Positions 27,403 through 35,105 of a stretch of 64,000 nt of DNA are shown piece after piece. A program made the position numbers and the translations under genes. The first letter of the stretch is position 1. Every line of letters starts with the position of its first letter. Source of the DNA: CAVSRC01 sp963750065. GTDB lineage: Bacteria; Pseudomonadota; Alphaproteobacteria; Rhizobiales; Kaistiaceae. The notes under the pieces were generated by a model. That model was not told the origin of the DNA and searched no databases. It saw only the letters and a program-made list of their open reading frames with translations. Where the stretch lies: contig CAVVPK010000009.1 in NCBI GenBank assembly GCA_963750065.1, forward strand, positions 1 to 64,000, written 5' to 3'.

Positions 27403-28989
27403 CTAAACTGCGATGGCCGCGCCGTCGGAGCGCGGGTCGCTGGCGCCGAACAGGCGGCCGTCGGCACGGCGGACGATGGCCCCGGCATGGCCGAGCGCGT
27501 CGGAATAGGCCTCCGGCAAGACGGCGACCGTGTGGCCGGCCTTCTCCAGCGCGGCAATCAGGTCCGGGTCGAAGCGGTTTTCCAGCATCACGCCGACATC
27601 GTCCCCGCCCCAGCTCCGCCCGAGCCGCCAGCGCGGCGCGTCGATGGCCTCGCCGAGCTCCATGCCGAAGCGGGCGTAGCGGGTGAAGACGGCGGCCTGG
27701 AACTGCGGCTGGCCGTCGCCGCCCATGGAACCGTAGGGCATGATCCGCCCGTCCCTGAAACGGGCGAAGGCCGGGTTCAGCGTGTGGAACGGTTTGCGGC
27801 CGGGCTTCAGCGGATTCACCGCCTTGGGATCGAGCGAGAAGCTCACGCCGCGGTTCTGCCAGGTGATGCCGGTGCGCGGCAGCACCACGCCTGAGCCATA
27901 TTCCCAATAGATCGACTGGATGAAGGAGACGGCGAGCCCCTTGCCGTCGACCGCCGCCATATAAACCGTGTCGCCGTCGGCGGCACCGCCCCAGGGCGCC
28001 GCCCGGCGCCGGTCGATTGCCGCCGCTTCCTTGTCGAGCCAGCCGGCTTCGAGAAAGCGCTTCACGTCGCCGCCGAAGGCCGGATCGGTGATCTCGGCGT
28101 CGCGCACCGCGAAGGCGCGCTTGGTGGATTCGATCAGCCCGTGGTGATGGTCGAAGCTCTCGCCGCGCGTCACCTTCAGCCGGTCGAACAGGCCGAGGAT
28201 GATGAGCGAGGCCAGCCCCTGCGTCGGTGGCGGCGCATTGAACAGCGTGCAGTCGTCGAGCTTGAGCGACAGTGGCGCGCGCAGCCGCGCCTCATGGCGG
28301 CGCAGATCTTCGCGCGTCACCGGACTGCCGGCCTCTTCGAGATCGACGGCGATCTCGGCTGCCACGTCGCCGCGATAGAAGTCGTCGAAGCCGGCATGGG
28401 CGAGCTGAGCGAGCGTGTCGGCAAGACGCGGTTGCCTCCATAGCGTACCGATCTCTGGCGCCTTGCCGTCGGCGAGAAAGTGCGCGGCGAAGCCAGGCAC
28501 GTCCTTCAGCGTCTCGACATTGCCCACGGTCTTGCGCCACTGCGACGGGCTGACCGGTACACCCTCGCGCGCATGGTGGATGGCGTCGACGAGCAGGTCG
28601 CGCCGCGACAGCCGCCCGCCGAGGCTGGCGGCGGCCTGCAGTGCCATGTCCCAGCCGGACACGGCGCCGGCAACCGTGAGCGCCGCCAGGGCCCCGCGCG
28701 CGGGTATCTCGTCGTAGCCCTCCTTGCGATAGCGTTCGATGGTCGCAAGCGACCCGGCCGCCCCGCAGGCATCGATGAAACGCGGCGGCCTGCCGGGCTC
28801 GGCGACGATCATGAAGGCGTCGCCGCCGACCGAGTTCATGTGCGGATAGGTGACCGCGATGGTCGCCGCCGCGGCGATCATCGCTTCCACCGCATTGCCG
28901 CCGGCGCGCATCACCTCGGCGGCCGATTCCGCCGCCGCCCGGTGCGGCGCCACCGCCATGCCCCTCTCGCCGACCACCGTCTCGTTCAT
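27403..28989 (-). CDS. Gamma-glutamyltransferase family protein (Ntn hydrolase)
   Basis: 528 aa from ATG 28989, 27 codons into the open frame. It opens with MAVAPHRAAAESAAEVMRAGGNAVEA, typical of GGT. The self-cleavage Thr lies in GDTVYMAAVDGKG (~352), followed by the small-subunit phrases SIYWEYGSGVVLPRTG and PYGSMGGDGQPQFQAAVFT. No signal peptide is seen, unlike classical periplasmic GGT, so it may be a cytoplasmic gamma-glutamyl hydrolase or acylase. It is followed by an amidase in the same operon and divergent from the ArsR gene. Confidence 0.87.
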   Translation of the reverse strand: MNETVVGERGMAVAPHRAAAESAAEVMRAGGNAVEAMIAAAATIAVTYPHMNSVGGDAFMIVAEPGRPPRFIDACGAAGSLATIERYRKEGYDEIPARGALAALTVAGAVSGWDMALQAAASLGGRLSRRDLLVDAIHHAREGVPVSPSQWRKTVGNVETLKDVPGFAAHFLADGKAPEIGTLWRQPRLADTLAQLAHAGFDDFYRGDVAAEIAVDLEEAGSPVTREDLRRHEARLRAPLSLKLDDCTLFNAPPPTQGLASLIILGLFDRLKVTRGESFDHHHGLIESTKRAFAVRDAEITDPAFGGDVKRFLEAGWLDKEAAAIDRRRAAPWGGAADGDTVYMAAVDGKGLAVSFIQSIYWEYGSGVVLPRTGITWQNRGVSFSLDPKAVNPLKPGRKPFHTLNPAFARFRDGRIMPYGSMGGDGQPQFQAAVFTRYARFGMELGEAIDAPRWRLGRSWGGDDVGVMLENRFDPDLIAALEKAGHTVAVLPEAYSDALGHAGAIVRRADGRLFGASDPRSDGAAIAV

Positions 28990-29056
28990 GTGAAGTCCCG
29001 TGTCCCCTAAGTGCGAGCGCACTTTTGCCGCTTCGCATCGGTCTTGCCAATGGGGC

Positions 29057-29096
29057 TTGACATGCAACTAAATGGTTGCATATTCTCCCGGCCATG
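29057..29096 (+). promoter_or_regulatory. Promoter and palindromic operator of the ArsR-family gene
   Basis: Consensus -35 TTGACA (29057-29062) and -10-like TATTCT (29081-29086) with an 18-nt spacer. The spacer is filled by the perfect inverted repeat ATGCAAC (29062-29068) / GTTGCAT (29075-29081). The expected start of transcription falls at or next to the ATG at 29094, so the mRNA may be leaderless. This is the layout of an autorepressed ArsR/SdpR gene. Confidence 0.65.
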
Positions 29097-29408
29097 GATG
29101 AGGTGTTCAAGGCGCTTGCCGATGCGACCCGCCGCGAACTGCTCGACCGGCTGAGGGCGGAGAACGGCCAGACGCTCGGCGTGTTGTGCGAGCGCATGGC
29201 GATGAGCCGGCAGGCGGTGAGCAAGCACCTCGCCATCCTTGAGGCGGCCAACTTGGTGGCCACCGCACGGCGCGGTCGCGAGAAGCTGCATTTTCTCAAC
29301 CCGGTCCCGATTCACGAAATCGGCGAACGGTGGATCGCGAAGTTCGAACGGGGGCGACTCGACGCTCTGGCAGAGCTGAAACGGAACCTGGAGACAAAGG
29401 ATGAGTGA
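29094..29408 (+). CDS. ArsR-family transcriptional regulator (SdpR/SRPBCC-associated type)
   Basis: 104 aa. A single winged helix: FKALADATRRELLDRLR, then the recognition helix MAMSRQAVSKHLAILEAANLV, and a wing RRGREKLHFLNP. There is no Cys metal site, so it belongs to the non-metal group usually paired with a START/AHSA1 protein, as here. ATG 29094 is chosen over ATG 29076, because the latter lies inside the operator. There is no ribosome-binding site, in keeping with leaderless translation. It probably represses its own operon. Confidence 0.88.
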   Translation: MDEVFKALADATRRELLDRLRAENGQTLGVLCERMAMSRQAVSKHLAILEAANLVATARRGREKLHFLNPVPIHEIGERWIAKFERGRLDALAELKRNLETKDE

Positions 29409-29847
29409 GTTCGTTTACGTCACCTATATCCGCACCACCCCCGCCAAGCTGTGGCAGGCGCTGACCGACCCCGACTTCAATCGCCGCTACTGGTTCGGCA
29501 TCCATTGCGAGAGCGATTACACGGCCGGTGCGTCGTGGAAGATGGTGGCCGGCGACGGCACCATCACCGATGCCGGCGAGATCCTCGAGGCGGAGCCCGA
29601 GAAGCGGCTGGTCATCAAATGGCGCAACGAGTTTCGTCCCGAGCTCAAGGCCGAGGGCTACACCCGCTGCACCTTCGGCATCGAGCCCGAGGGCGACGCG
29701 GTGAAGCTCACCATCGTCCACCAGATCGACCGGCCGGGTGCCAAGGTGATCGAGGCGGTGTCCGGCGGCTGGCCGAAGATCCTGTCGAGCCTGAAGAGCC
29801 TGCTGGAGACCGGCACGCCGCTCGAGATCACCCGCGGAAAGGGCTGA
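29401..29847 (+). CDS. SRPBCC (AHSA1-type) domain protein
   Basis: 148 aa. It starts inside the ArsR gene (8-bp overlap). FVYVTYIRTTPAKLWQALTDPDFNRRYWFG is the standard opening of AHSA1/START-like proteins, and VVSGGWPKILSSLKSLLE-like sequence (AVSGGWPKILSSLKSLLETG) closes the fold. Such proteins bind a hydrophobic ligand in a helix-grip cavity; when partnered with ArsR regulators they are often called activators of Hsp90 ATPase by homology only. The ligand is unknown. Confidence 0.88.
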   Translation: MSEFVYVTYIRTTPAKLWQALTDPDFNRRYWFGIHCESDYTAGASWKMVAGDGTITDAGEILEAEPEKRLVIKWRNEFRPELKAEGYTRCTFGIEPEGDAVKLTIVHQIDRPGAKVIEAVSGGWPKILSSLKSLLETGTPLEITRGKG

Positions 29848-29983
29848 TCGGACATCGGGGCCCCGATCCGTCGCGGTCCCGCGCGTCTCCTTCGAACGTT
29901 CTTCGTCGACGCAATATCTTGCGCGGCCGGATGCCCCGAGCCGGTGCGAGTTGGGCAACCACTGCATTCGAAAGGTGAAAACG

Positions 29984-30736
29984 ATGACGGCACATATGAC
30001 AGGCACCCGCGACGAATGGCTGGCGGCGCGGCTCGACCTCCTTGAAGCCGAGAAGGCATTGACCCGGCAGAGCGACGCGGTCGCCGAGCAGCGACAGGCG
30101 CTCCCCTGGGTGAGGATCGACAAGGACTATCGCTTCGAGACCGATGAGGGGTCCGCTTCCCTCGCCGACCTCTTCCGCGGACGCTCGCAGCTCATCGTCT
30201 ATCACTTCATGTTCGGCCCCGATTACAAGGCCGGCTGCCCCTCCTGCTCGGCGATCGCCGACGGGTTCAACGGCAACGCCATCCATCTCATGCATCACGA
30301 CGTGATGTTCTGGGCGGTATCGCGGGCACCGCTCCCCAAGCTGCAGGCGTTCAGAGAGCGCATGGGCTGGTCGTTCCCCTGGGCGTCCTCCACCGACAGC
30401 GACTTCAACTTCGACTTTTCTGTCGGCCTCACCGAAAAGCAGCAGCGCGAGGACGGTGCGGAGTACAATTACCGCCGCGAGGCACCCAATCCCGACATTG
30501 GCAGGAAGGGGCCGACTTTCTCACCTGCGGCCCAGGCCGGAACCGACAACGCCACCTTCCTGCGCGAGCGCCCCGGCATGAGTGCCTTCGCAATCGAGGA
30601 CGGCGTCGTCTATCACACCTACTCGACCTACGCCCGAGGCCTCGACGGACTGTGGGGTGTGTACCAGTGGCTCGACCGGGCACCGCTTGGGCGCAACGAC
30701 ACCGGCTTCTGGATGCGCCACCATGACACGTACTAG
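29984..30736 (+). CDS. DUF899 family thioredoxin-like protein
   Basis: 250 aa from ATG 29984 (AAAGGTG upstream); ATG 29951 is in frame but has no site. The thioredoxin-like fold shows as ADLFRGRSQLIVYHFMFGPDYKAGCPSCSAIADGF, with a CPSC pair at the position of the thioredoxin active site, and GPTFSPAAQ and GLWGVYQWLDRAP near the C-terminus. Its biochemical role is not established. Its 3' end overlaps the DUF2182 gene by 14 bp, a pairing that suggests a joint function. Confidence 0.85.
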   Translation: MTAHMTGTRDEWLAARLDLLEAEKALTRQSDAVAEQRQALPWVRIDKDYRFETDEGSASLADLFRGRSQLIVYHFMFGPDYKAGCPSCSAIADGFNGNAIHLMHHDVMFWAVSRAPLPKLQAFRERMGWSFPWASSTDSDFNFDFSVGLTEKQQREDGAEYNYRREAPNPDIGRKGPTFSPAAQAGTDNATFLRERPGMSAFAIEDGVVYHTYSTYARGLDGLWGVYQWLDRAPLGRNDTGFWMRHHDTY

Positions 30737-31391
30737 ATCGCTCCCGGCGAGCGTCGCCGCCCTTTCCGCAACGCTCGGCCTCGCTGCCATGTGCTGGGCC
30801 ATCGTGGTCCACCAGATGGGTGGCATGGACATGGGCATAATGGCGCCGCGCGGCCCCTTCGCGTCGTTCATTGTGATGTGGATTGTGATGATGGTGGCGA
30901 TGATGCTGCCGGGGCTCACCCCGAGGCTGTGGCGGCAGGCACGGGCCGGTGGCGGCGCCCGCGACATCCTGTTGTTCGTCGCGTCCTATCTCGCCGTCTG
31001 GGCCCTCTTCGGCGTCCCGGTTTACGTGCTGTATCGGCCGCACGGCACGCTGATCGCCGGCCTGATCACCATCGCAGCCGGCCTCTATGAGCTGACGCCG
31101 CTCAAACAATCCTTTCGCAATCGCTGCTGCAGCGACAGCCATTCCGGCTTCACCTTCGGCCTCTGCTGCATCGGCTCGAGCCTCGGCCTGATGCTGATGC
31201 AGGTGGCGCTCGGCATCATGAGCATCGCCTGGATGGTCGTCGCCTCCATCCTCATCATCGGCCAGAAGCTGCTGCCCGCGAGGGCATCGATCGACGTGCC
31301 GGTCGCTCTGGCGATCGTTGGCCTGGGTGTGTTGATCGTCGTCGCACCGTCGTCAGTGTCCGGGCTCATGCCGGCGATGCACCCCTCCTAG
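30723..31391 (+). CDS. DUF2182 family integral membrane protein (putative metal-binding)
   Basis: 222 aa, about five membrane helices. Met/His-rich first loop (HQMGGMDMGIMAPRG), helix FIVMWIVMMVAMMLPG, then the paired-cysteine segment FRNRCCSDSH and FTFGLCCIGSSLGLMLMQV. These Met and Cys clusters give the family its 'predicted metal-binding integral membrane protein' label; no transported ion is proven. The start is inside the DUF899 gene. Confidence 0.83.
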   Translation: MTRTRSLPASVAALSATLGLAAMCWAIVVHQMGGMDMGIMAPRGPFASFIVMWIVMMVAMMLPGLTPRLWRQARAGGGARDILLFVASYLAVWALFGVPVYVLYRPHGTLIAGLITIAAGLYELTPLKQSFRNRCCSDSHSGFTFGLCCIGSSLGLMLMQVALGIMSIAWMVVASILIIGQKLLPARASIDVPVALAIVGLGVLIVVAPSSVSGLMPAMHPS

Positions 31392-31503
31392 CGCCGCGTC
31401 GGCCAGGCGAACTATTTTGGCGTCGGCCTCAAATCGTTCTTGATTGTGAAACCATTTAGCCCTACCTACCGCGCTGCCCAAATTCGCACGTGCCTGTGGT
31501 CGC
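31392..31503 (+). other. Upstream part of the gap before the ornithine decarboxylase gene
   Basis: The first 112 bp of a 460-bp gap. A weak promoter candidate is TTGATT (31440-31445), 17 nt, TACCTA (31463-31468); it would yield a ~380-nt leader. No gene is seen here. The rest of the gap is described in the leader entries. Confidence 0.3.
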
Positions 31504-31575
31504 ATGAAGTCCGAGGGCGAACCGCCGGGAAGGTCCCGGACGCTTCGAAGGACGCGGCTTAAAGCAACGACGTAG
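31504..31575 (+). CDS. Possible leader peptide upstream of ornithine decarboxylase (23 aa, Arg-rich)
   Basis: ATG 31504 to TAG 31573-31575: MKSEGEPPGRSRTLRRTRLK plus ATT. Six Arg and two Lys in 23 residues. It has no ribosome-binding site and ends just before a weak stem (AAAGC 31561-31565 / GCTTT 31579-31583) plus a six-T run. In Gammaproteobacteria speF is controlled by an upstream arrest peptide, so a leader ORF here is conceivable, but this may be a chance ORF. Confidence 0.25.
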   Translation: MKSEGEPPGRSRTLRRTRLKATT

Positions 31576-31584
31576 CGGGCTTTT

Positions 31585-31851
31585 TTGGTCTCAGTCGGCT
31601 TTCCATCAGCCGGCGTTACTGAAGAGGCATCTACTTCTTGCCGGGCGTGCGGATCGGGTTCTCCCGCTCCAAGCGAAGGCAGCGAAAGACCGGACAGCCC
31701 TGTCCGCCTTCTCGACTGCCACCCGCAAACCAGCCGGACAGTCCGGCAAACCGGGACGCCATGTCTCCGGAACGATCGTCTCCACATCGATCGTCCGGCT
31801 GCAGGCCGACCGGCGGTTCGCAACATGATCTCGCTTGGGGAGAGCCCGAGA
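31585..31851 (+). promoter_or_regulatory. Structured 5' leader of ornithine decarboxylase, candidate speF RNA motif
   Basis: Three compact hairpins precede the decarboxylase ATG. CGGACA (31691-31696) pairs with TGTCCG (31701-31706). GCCGG (31733-31737) pairs with CCGGC (31743-31747). The third is CCGG-A-ACGATCG (31767-31778) with CGATCGT-CCGG (31788-31798): 11 bp, one bulged A, 9-nt loop. A conserved speF leader RNA is known upstream of this gene in Alphaproteobacteria (Rfam speF); position and structure fit, but I could not compare sequences. Confidence 0.5.
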
Positions 31852-32982
31852 ATGACCGACCGTATCCGCTCGTTTCTACGCCACCGACGACCCGAAGGCC
31901 CCTGCCTGGTGGTCGACCTCGACGTCGTGCGCGACAACTACCGGGCATTTGCCACCGCCATGCCGGACAGCCGCGTCTATTACGCGGTCAAGGCCAATCC
32001 GGCGCCGGAGGTTCTCACGCTGCTCGCCGACCTCGGCTCCAGTTTCGACTGCGCCAGCGTCGCCGAAATCGATATGGCGCTTGCCGCCGGGGCCAGCGCA
32101 GAGCGCATCTCCTACGGCAACACCATCAAGAAAGAGCGCGACATCGCCGCCGCCTACGAGCGCGGCATCCGCCTCTTCGCCGTCGATTGCCAGGAAGAGA
32201 TCGAGAAGATCGGCCGCGCCGCCCCGACGGCGAAGGTCTTCTGCCGCATCCTGATTGCCAACGACGGCGCCGAGTGGCCGCTGTCGCGCAAGTTCGGCTG
32301 CGCCCCCGAGATGGCCGTCGACGTGCTCGAGCACGCCCATCGCCTCGGGCTGGACGCTTATGGCGTCTCCTTCCATGTCGGCTCGCAGCAACCCAACCCG
32401 GAAGCCTGGGACCTGGCGCTTTCCGCCTCGGCCGAGATCTTCCGCACGCTTGGCGAGCGCGGCATCCGGCTGCGCATGGTCAATCTCGGCGGCGGCTTTC
32501 CGGCCAGGTATCTGAAGCAAATCCCGGTGGTGAAGACCTACGGCCAGGCGATCTCCGACGCGCTCAGGAAGCACTTCGGCAACCGCATCCCCGAGACCAT
32601 CATCGAGCCCGGCCGCGGCATGGTCGGCGATGCCGGCATCATCAAGGCCGAGGTCGTGCTCATCTCGCGCAAGCAGGACAACGATCCCCTGCGCTGGGTC
32701 TACCTCGATATCGGCAAGTTCGGCGGGCTGGCCGAAACCATGGACGAGGCGATCCGCTATCCGATCAGGACGCCGCGCGACCGCGACGCCCGGAGCCCTT
32801 GCGTCATCGCCGGGCCGACCTGCGATTCGGTCGACGTGCTCTACGAGAAGGTGCCCTACGAGCTGCCGGTGTCGCTGTCGATCGGCGACGAGGTGCTGAT
32901 CGAGGGCACCGGCGCCTACACCACGACCTACGCGTCCGTCGCCTTCAATGGCTTCGAGCCACTGAAGGCCTACGTGATCTAG
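31852..32982 (+). CDS. Ornithine decarboxylase (PLP fold III, alanine-racemase-like)
   Basis: 376 aa. PLP lysine in VYYAVKANPAPEVL (~45), substrate loop YGVSFHVGSQQ, phosphate-binding GGGFPARY and IEPGRGMVGDAG, and the interface Cys in GPTCDSVDVLYEK. It belongs to the small eukaryotic-like group of type III decarboxylases found in Alphaproteobacteria (some also act on lysine). It makes putrescine from ornithine in the cytoplasm. GGGGAG lies 9-10 nt before ATG 31852; ATG 31825 in frame would add nine residues. Homospermidine synthase, which uses putrescine, is 8 kb downstream. Confidence 0.93.
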   Translation: MTDRIRSFLRHRRPEGPCLVVDLDVVRDNYRAFATAMPDSRVYYAVKANPAPEVLTLLADLGSSFDCASVAEIDMALAAGASAERISYGNTIKKERDIAAAYERGIRLFAVDCQEEIEKIGRAAPTAKVFCRILIANDGAEWPLSRKFGCAPEMAVDVLEHAHRLGLDAYGVSFHVGSQQPNPEAWDLALSASAEIFRTLGERGIRLRMVNLGGGFPARYLKQIPVVKTYGQAISDALRKHFGNRIPETIIEPGRGMVGDAGIIKAEVVLISRKQDNDPLRWVYLDIGKFGGLAETMDEAIRYPIRTPRDRDARSPCVIAGPTCDSVDVLYEKVPYELPVSLSIGDEVLIEGTGAYTTTYASVAFNGFEPLKAYVI

Positions 32983-33002
32983 GGCCGCGGCCGCAACACC
33001 CA

Positions 33003-33093
33003 TCGTCACGCCGGCGAAGGCCGGGGTCCACCGTCACCCGCGAGCCGCGGTTCACGCGCTCCTGGGCTCCGGCCCGCGCCGGAGCGACGAAAG
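33003..33093 (+). repeat. REP-like palindromic intergenic element
   Basis: Between two genes. A first palindrome around CCGGCGAAGGCCGG (33012-33025) is followed by a perfect 8-bp stem GCTCCGGC (33066-33073) / GCCGGAGC (33078-33085). The CGTCACGCCGGCGAAGGCCG wording is like the scattered palindromic repeats common in alphaproteobacterial genomes. Only one copy is seen in this window. Confidence 0.5.
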
Positions 33094-33101
33094 ACTGAAA
33101 G

Positions 33102-33626
33102 ATGATCCACTTCGATACCGAACGCCCCGCCGACACCGTCGCCCGCGAAGCCCTGCTCGACCGCGTCATGGGCCGCGAGCGCGCCTTCAAGCCGTCCGAG
33201 CGCCTGCGCCGTGGCCGCAGGCCTGCCGATGGTCTGGCGCTTGTCGCCCGCGACGCCGCCGGCGGCCTCGTCGGCACCGTCCGCCTGTGGCACGTCAAGG
33301 CCGGCGATGCGGCTGCCCTGCTGCTTGGGCCGCTCGCCGTCGACGCGGCCATGCAGGGCGAGGGCGTCGGCGCCGGCCTCATGCGGCTGGCCATCGCCCG
33401 CGCCAACATGATCGGCCACGCCGGCATCATTCTTGTCGGCGATCCGGACTATTACGCCCGCTTCGGCTTCTCGGCCGCACCGACCGGCGGTCTGGTCATG
33501 CCAGCCCCGGTCGAGCGGCGGCGGTTCCTCGGATTGGAGCTGAAGGCACAGGCGCTCGCCGGCGCATCAGGCCGCGTAGTCGCGACAGGAGACGCGATCG
33601 GCACGGCAAAACGGATCGCTGCCTGA
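33102..33626 (+). CDS. GNAT family N-acetyltransferase (YhbS-like)
   Basis: 174 aa. The acetyl-CoA binding motif A is GPLAVDAAMQGEGVGAGLMR (~80-99), and GDPDYYARFGFSAAP is the C-terminal YhbS-type segment. Substrate unknown. It lies 119 bp after the ornithine decarboxylase, separated by a REP-like element, so common transcription is uncertain. Confidence 0.85.
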   Translation: MIHFDTERPADTVAREALLDRVMGRERAFKPSERLRRGRRPADGLALVARDAAGGLVGTVRLWHVKAGDAAALLLGPLAVDAAMQGEGVGAGLMRLAIARANMIGHAGIILVGDPDYYARFGFSAAPTGGLVMPAPVERRRFLGLELKAQALAGASGRVVATGDAIGTAKRIAA

Positions 33627-33717
33627 CACATCCATCGGCGCAAGGATCGCCAATGGGCGACTGCCGCCTTGTGCGTTGGCCGATGGCGTCGGTCTGGTCA
33701 CCGCCGCGGGCAAGCCG

Positions 33718-34377
33718 CTATCCGAGCGCCTGGCGCTCGCCGCCTGATGCGGCGGCGCGGCTGAAGACGAAGCCGATGGCGACGCAGGAGAGCGGGAAGA
33801 ACAGCCCGTAGCCGGCCACCCCGATCATCCGCCAATTGAGGTTGCCTGTTGCCGGGCCGACGAGGCCGGCGAGGCAGAGCACGCCCGCGACGATCAGGCC
33901 CGAGCGCGCCGCGGCGGCCGCTCCGCCGCCCCTGAAGGCGGGTGCCGCGAACAGCAGCGACAGGCCGAAGAACAGGTGCCAGGCGGCAAGCTCGACGGCG
34001 TAGAGCAGCGACGGCCAAGTCCAGCCGAAGATGAAGCGATAGTCCGGCATCGCCGCGGCGTCGATCTGCCGGCCGACCGTGAGCTGAACGCCATGCACCG
34101 TCATGGTCAGCGCGGCCATCACCGCCATCCACACCAGGGCCATGAGGACGGAGAGCCGGGCTTCAGCGGGGGCGCATCGGTAGATCGCGGCGAAGAGCGC
34201 GACCTGGAGCACGCCGGAGAGCGCCGTGAGGATTTCGGCCGCCGCCAGATACGGTTCGACCGGGACGCCGGCCGCGACCCCGCCGGCGAAAAGGGTCGCG
34301 ATATAGACGACGTAAAGCGCGGCCAACGTCCACGCCAGCCGGGCACCGGTGAGCAGCGTGGTGCGGGGACCGATCAT
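33718..34377 (-). CDS. Hypothetical membrane protein with about six transmembrane helices
   Basis: 219 aa from ATG 34377; the frame is open further up without a plausible start. Hydrophobic segments begin near residues 8, 38, 68, 115, 148 and 180 (for example AWTLAALYVVYIATLFAGGV and MALVWMAVMAALTMTVHGV). Conserved-looking polar residues are HGVQLTVGRQ and GNLNWRMIG. I do not recognise the family. It converges on the GNAT gene and is divergent from the small cytochrome gene. Confidence 0.65.
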   Translation of the reverse strand: MIGPRTTLLTGARLAWTLAALYVVYIATLFAGGVAAGVPVEPYLAAAEILTALSGVLQVALFAAIYRCAPAEARLSVLMALVWMAVMAALTMTVHGVQLTVGRQIDAAAMPDYRFIFGWTWPSLLYAVELAAWHLFFGLSLLFAAPAFRGGGAAAAARSGLIVAGVLCLAGLVGPATGNLNWRMIGVAGYGLFFPLSCVAIGFVFSRAAASGGERQALG

Positions 34378-34591
34378 CGGTGCGGAAGCCGGGTCAGGGC
34401 ACCGGCAAATTGGCCGATTCGCATGGTGGCATCGTAGCGCAGACCGGCCTCCAAGGCTCCCGCACCCAGGATTGCCGTGCCACGCCACCTTCCGCTTGGA
34501 ATAATTCCGTCCCGTTGACAGAGATCAACGTCCGGCACACCCTCGCATGTCCATTCTTGAATTTAAGGGCGACTTGCCGGGAGGAATGATC

Positions 34592-34993
34592 ATGAGACGT
34601 TGGATTCTTCTGTCGGTCGGCGTCGTCGCAGGAAGCTTCGGCCTCGCCGCGTCGACGACATTGTTCCCGGTTCCCCAGGCGTGCGCCGAGCAGACTCAGT
34701 TGAGCTATGCCGAGGATATCGCGCCGATCTTCAAGGGCTGGTGCGTTTCCTGCCATCAGCCGGGTGGTGAAGGCTACGAACACAGCGGCTTCGATGTCAG
34801 GACCTATCAGTCGGTGATGAAGGGCACCAAATTCGGGCCCATGATCATCCCGGGCAAACCCGACGAGAGCAGTCTGGTCGTGCTGATCGACGGCAAGGCC
34901 GAGATTCGCATGCCCTTCAGGCACAAGCCGCTGCCCAATTGCCTGCGCCAGAACATCTGGGGCTGGATCTTCCAGGGCGCCAAGAACAATTGA
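34592..34993 (+). CDS. Periplasmic c-type cytochrome domain protein (Planctomycete-type cytochrome C)
   Basis: 133 aa from ATG 34592, 7 nt after GGAGG; ATG 34586 is too close to that site. Signal peptide ~1-31. One heme-binding CVSCH (Cys51, Cys54, His55) follows YAEDIAPIFKGW, typical of the PSCyt1-like domain; a candidate distal Met lies in EIRMPFRHKPLP near the C-terminus. Proteins like this receive electrons from an unknown periplasmic oxidation; no partner gene is adjacent. Confidence 0.8.
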   Translation: MRRWILLSVGVVAGSFGLAASTTLFPVPQACAEQTQLSYAEDIAPIFKGWCVSCHQPGGEGYEHSGFDVRTYQSVMKGTKFGPMIIPGKPDESSLVVLIDGKAEIRMPFRHKPLPNCLRQNIWGWIFQGAKNN

Positions 34994-35105
34994 CGTTGTA
35001 CCGTTGACGGCGTCGCCGGCGCGCCCGGCGTGCGCGATGGCGGCTGGCCACCGGGCCGTTTCGTGCATCCGCCGATCGCAGTTACCCAAGGAACAGCGGC
35101 GGCCC

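Noticed and set aside
29076..29093. Longer ArsR start at ATG 29076.
   Set aside because: It falls inside the operator and before the -10 element, so it would not be transcribed from the promoter seen.
31638..33098. 486-codon frame overlapping the ornithine decarboxylase on the same strand.
   Set aside because: Its translation is Arg/Pro-rich without motifs; the decarboxylase frame carries all catalytic residues.
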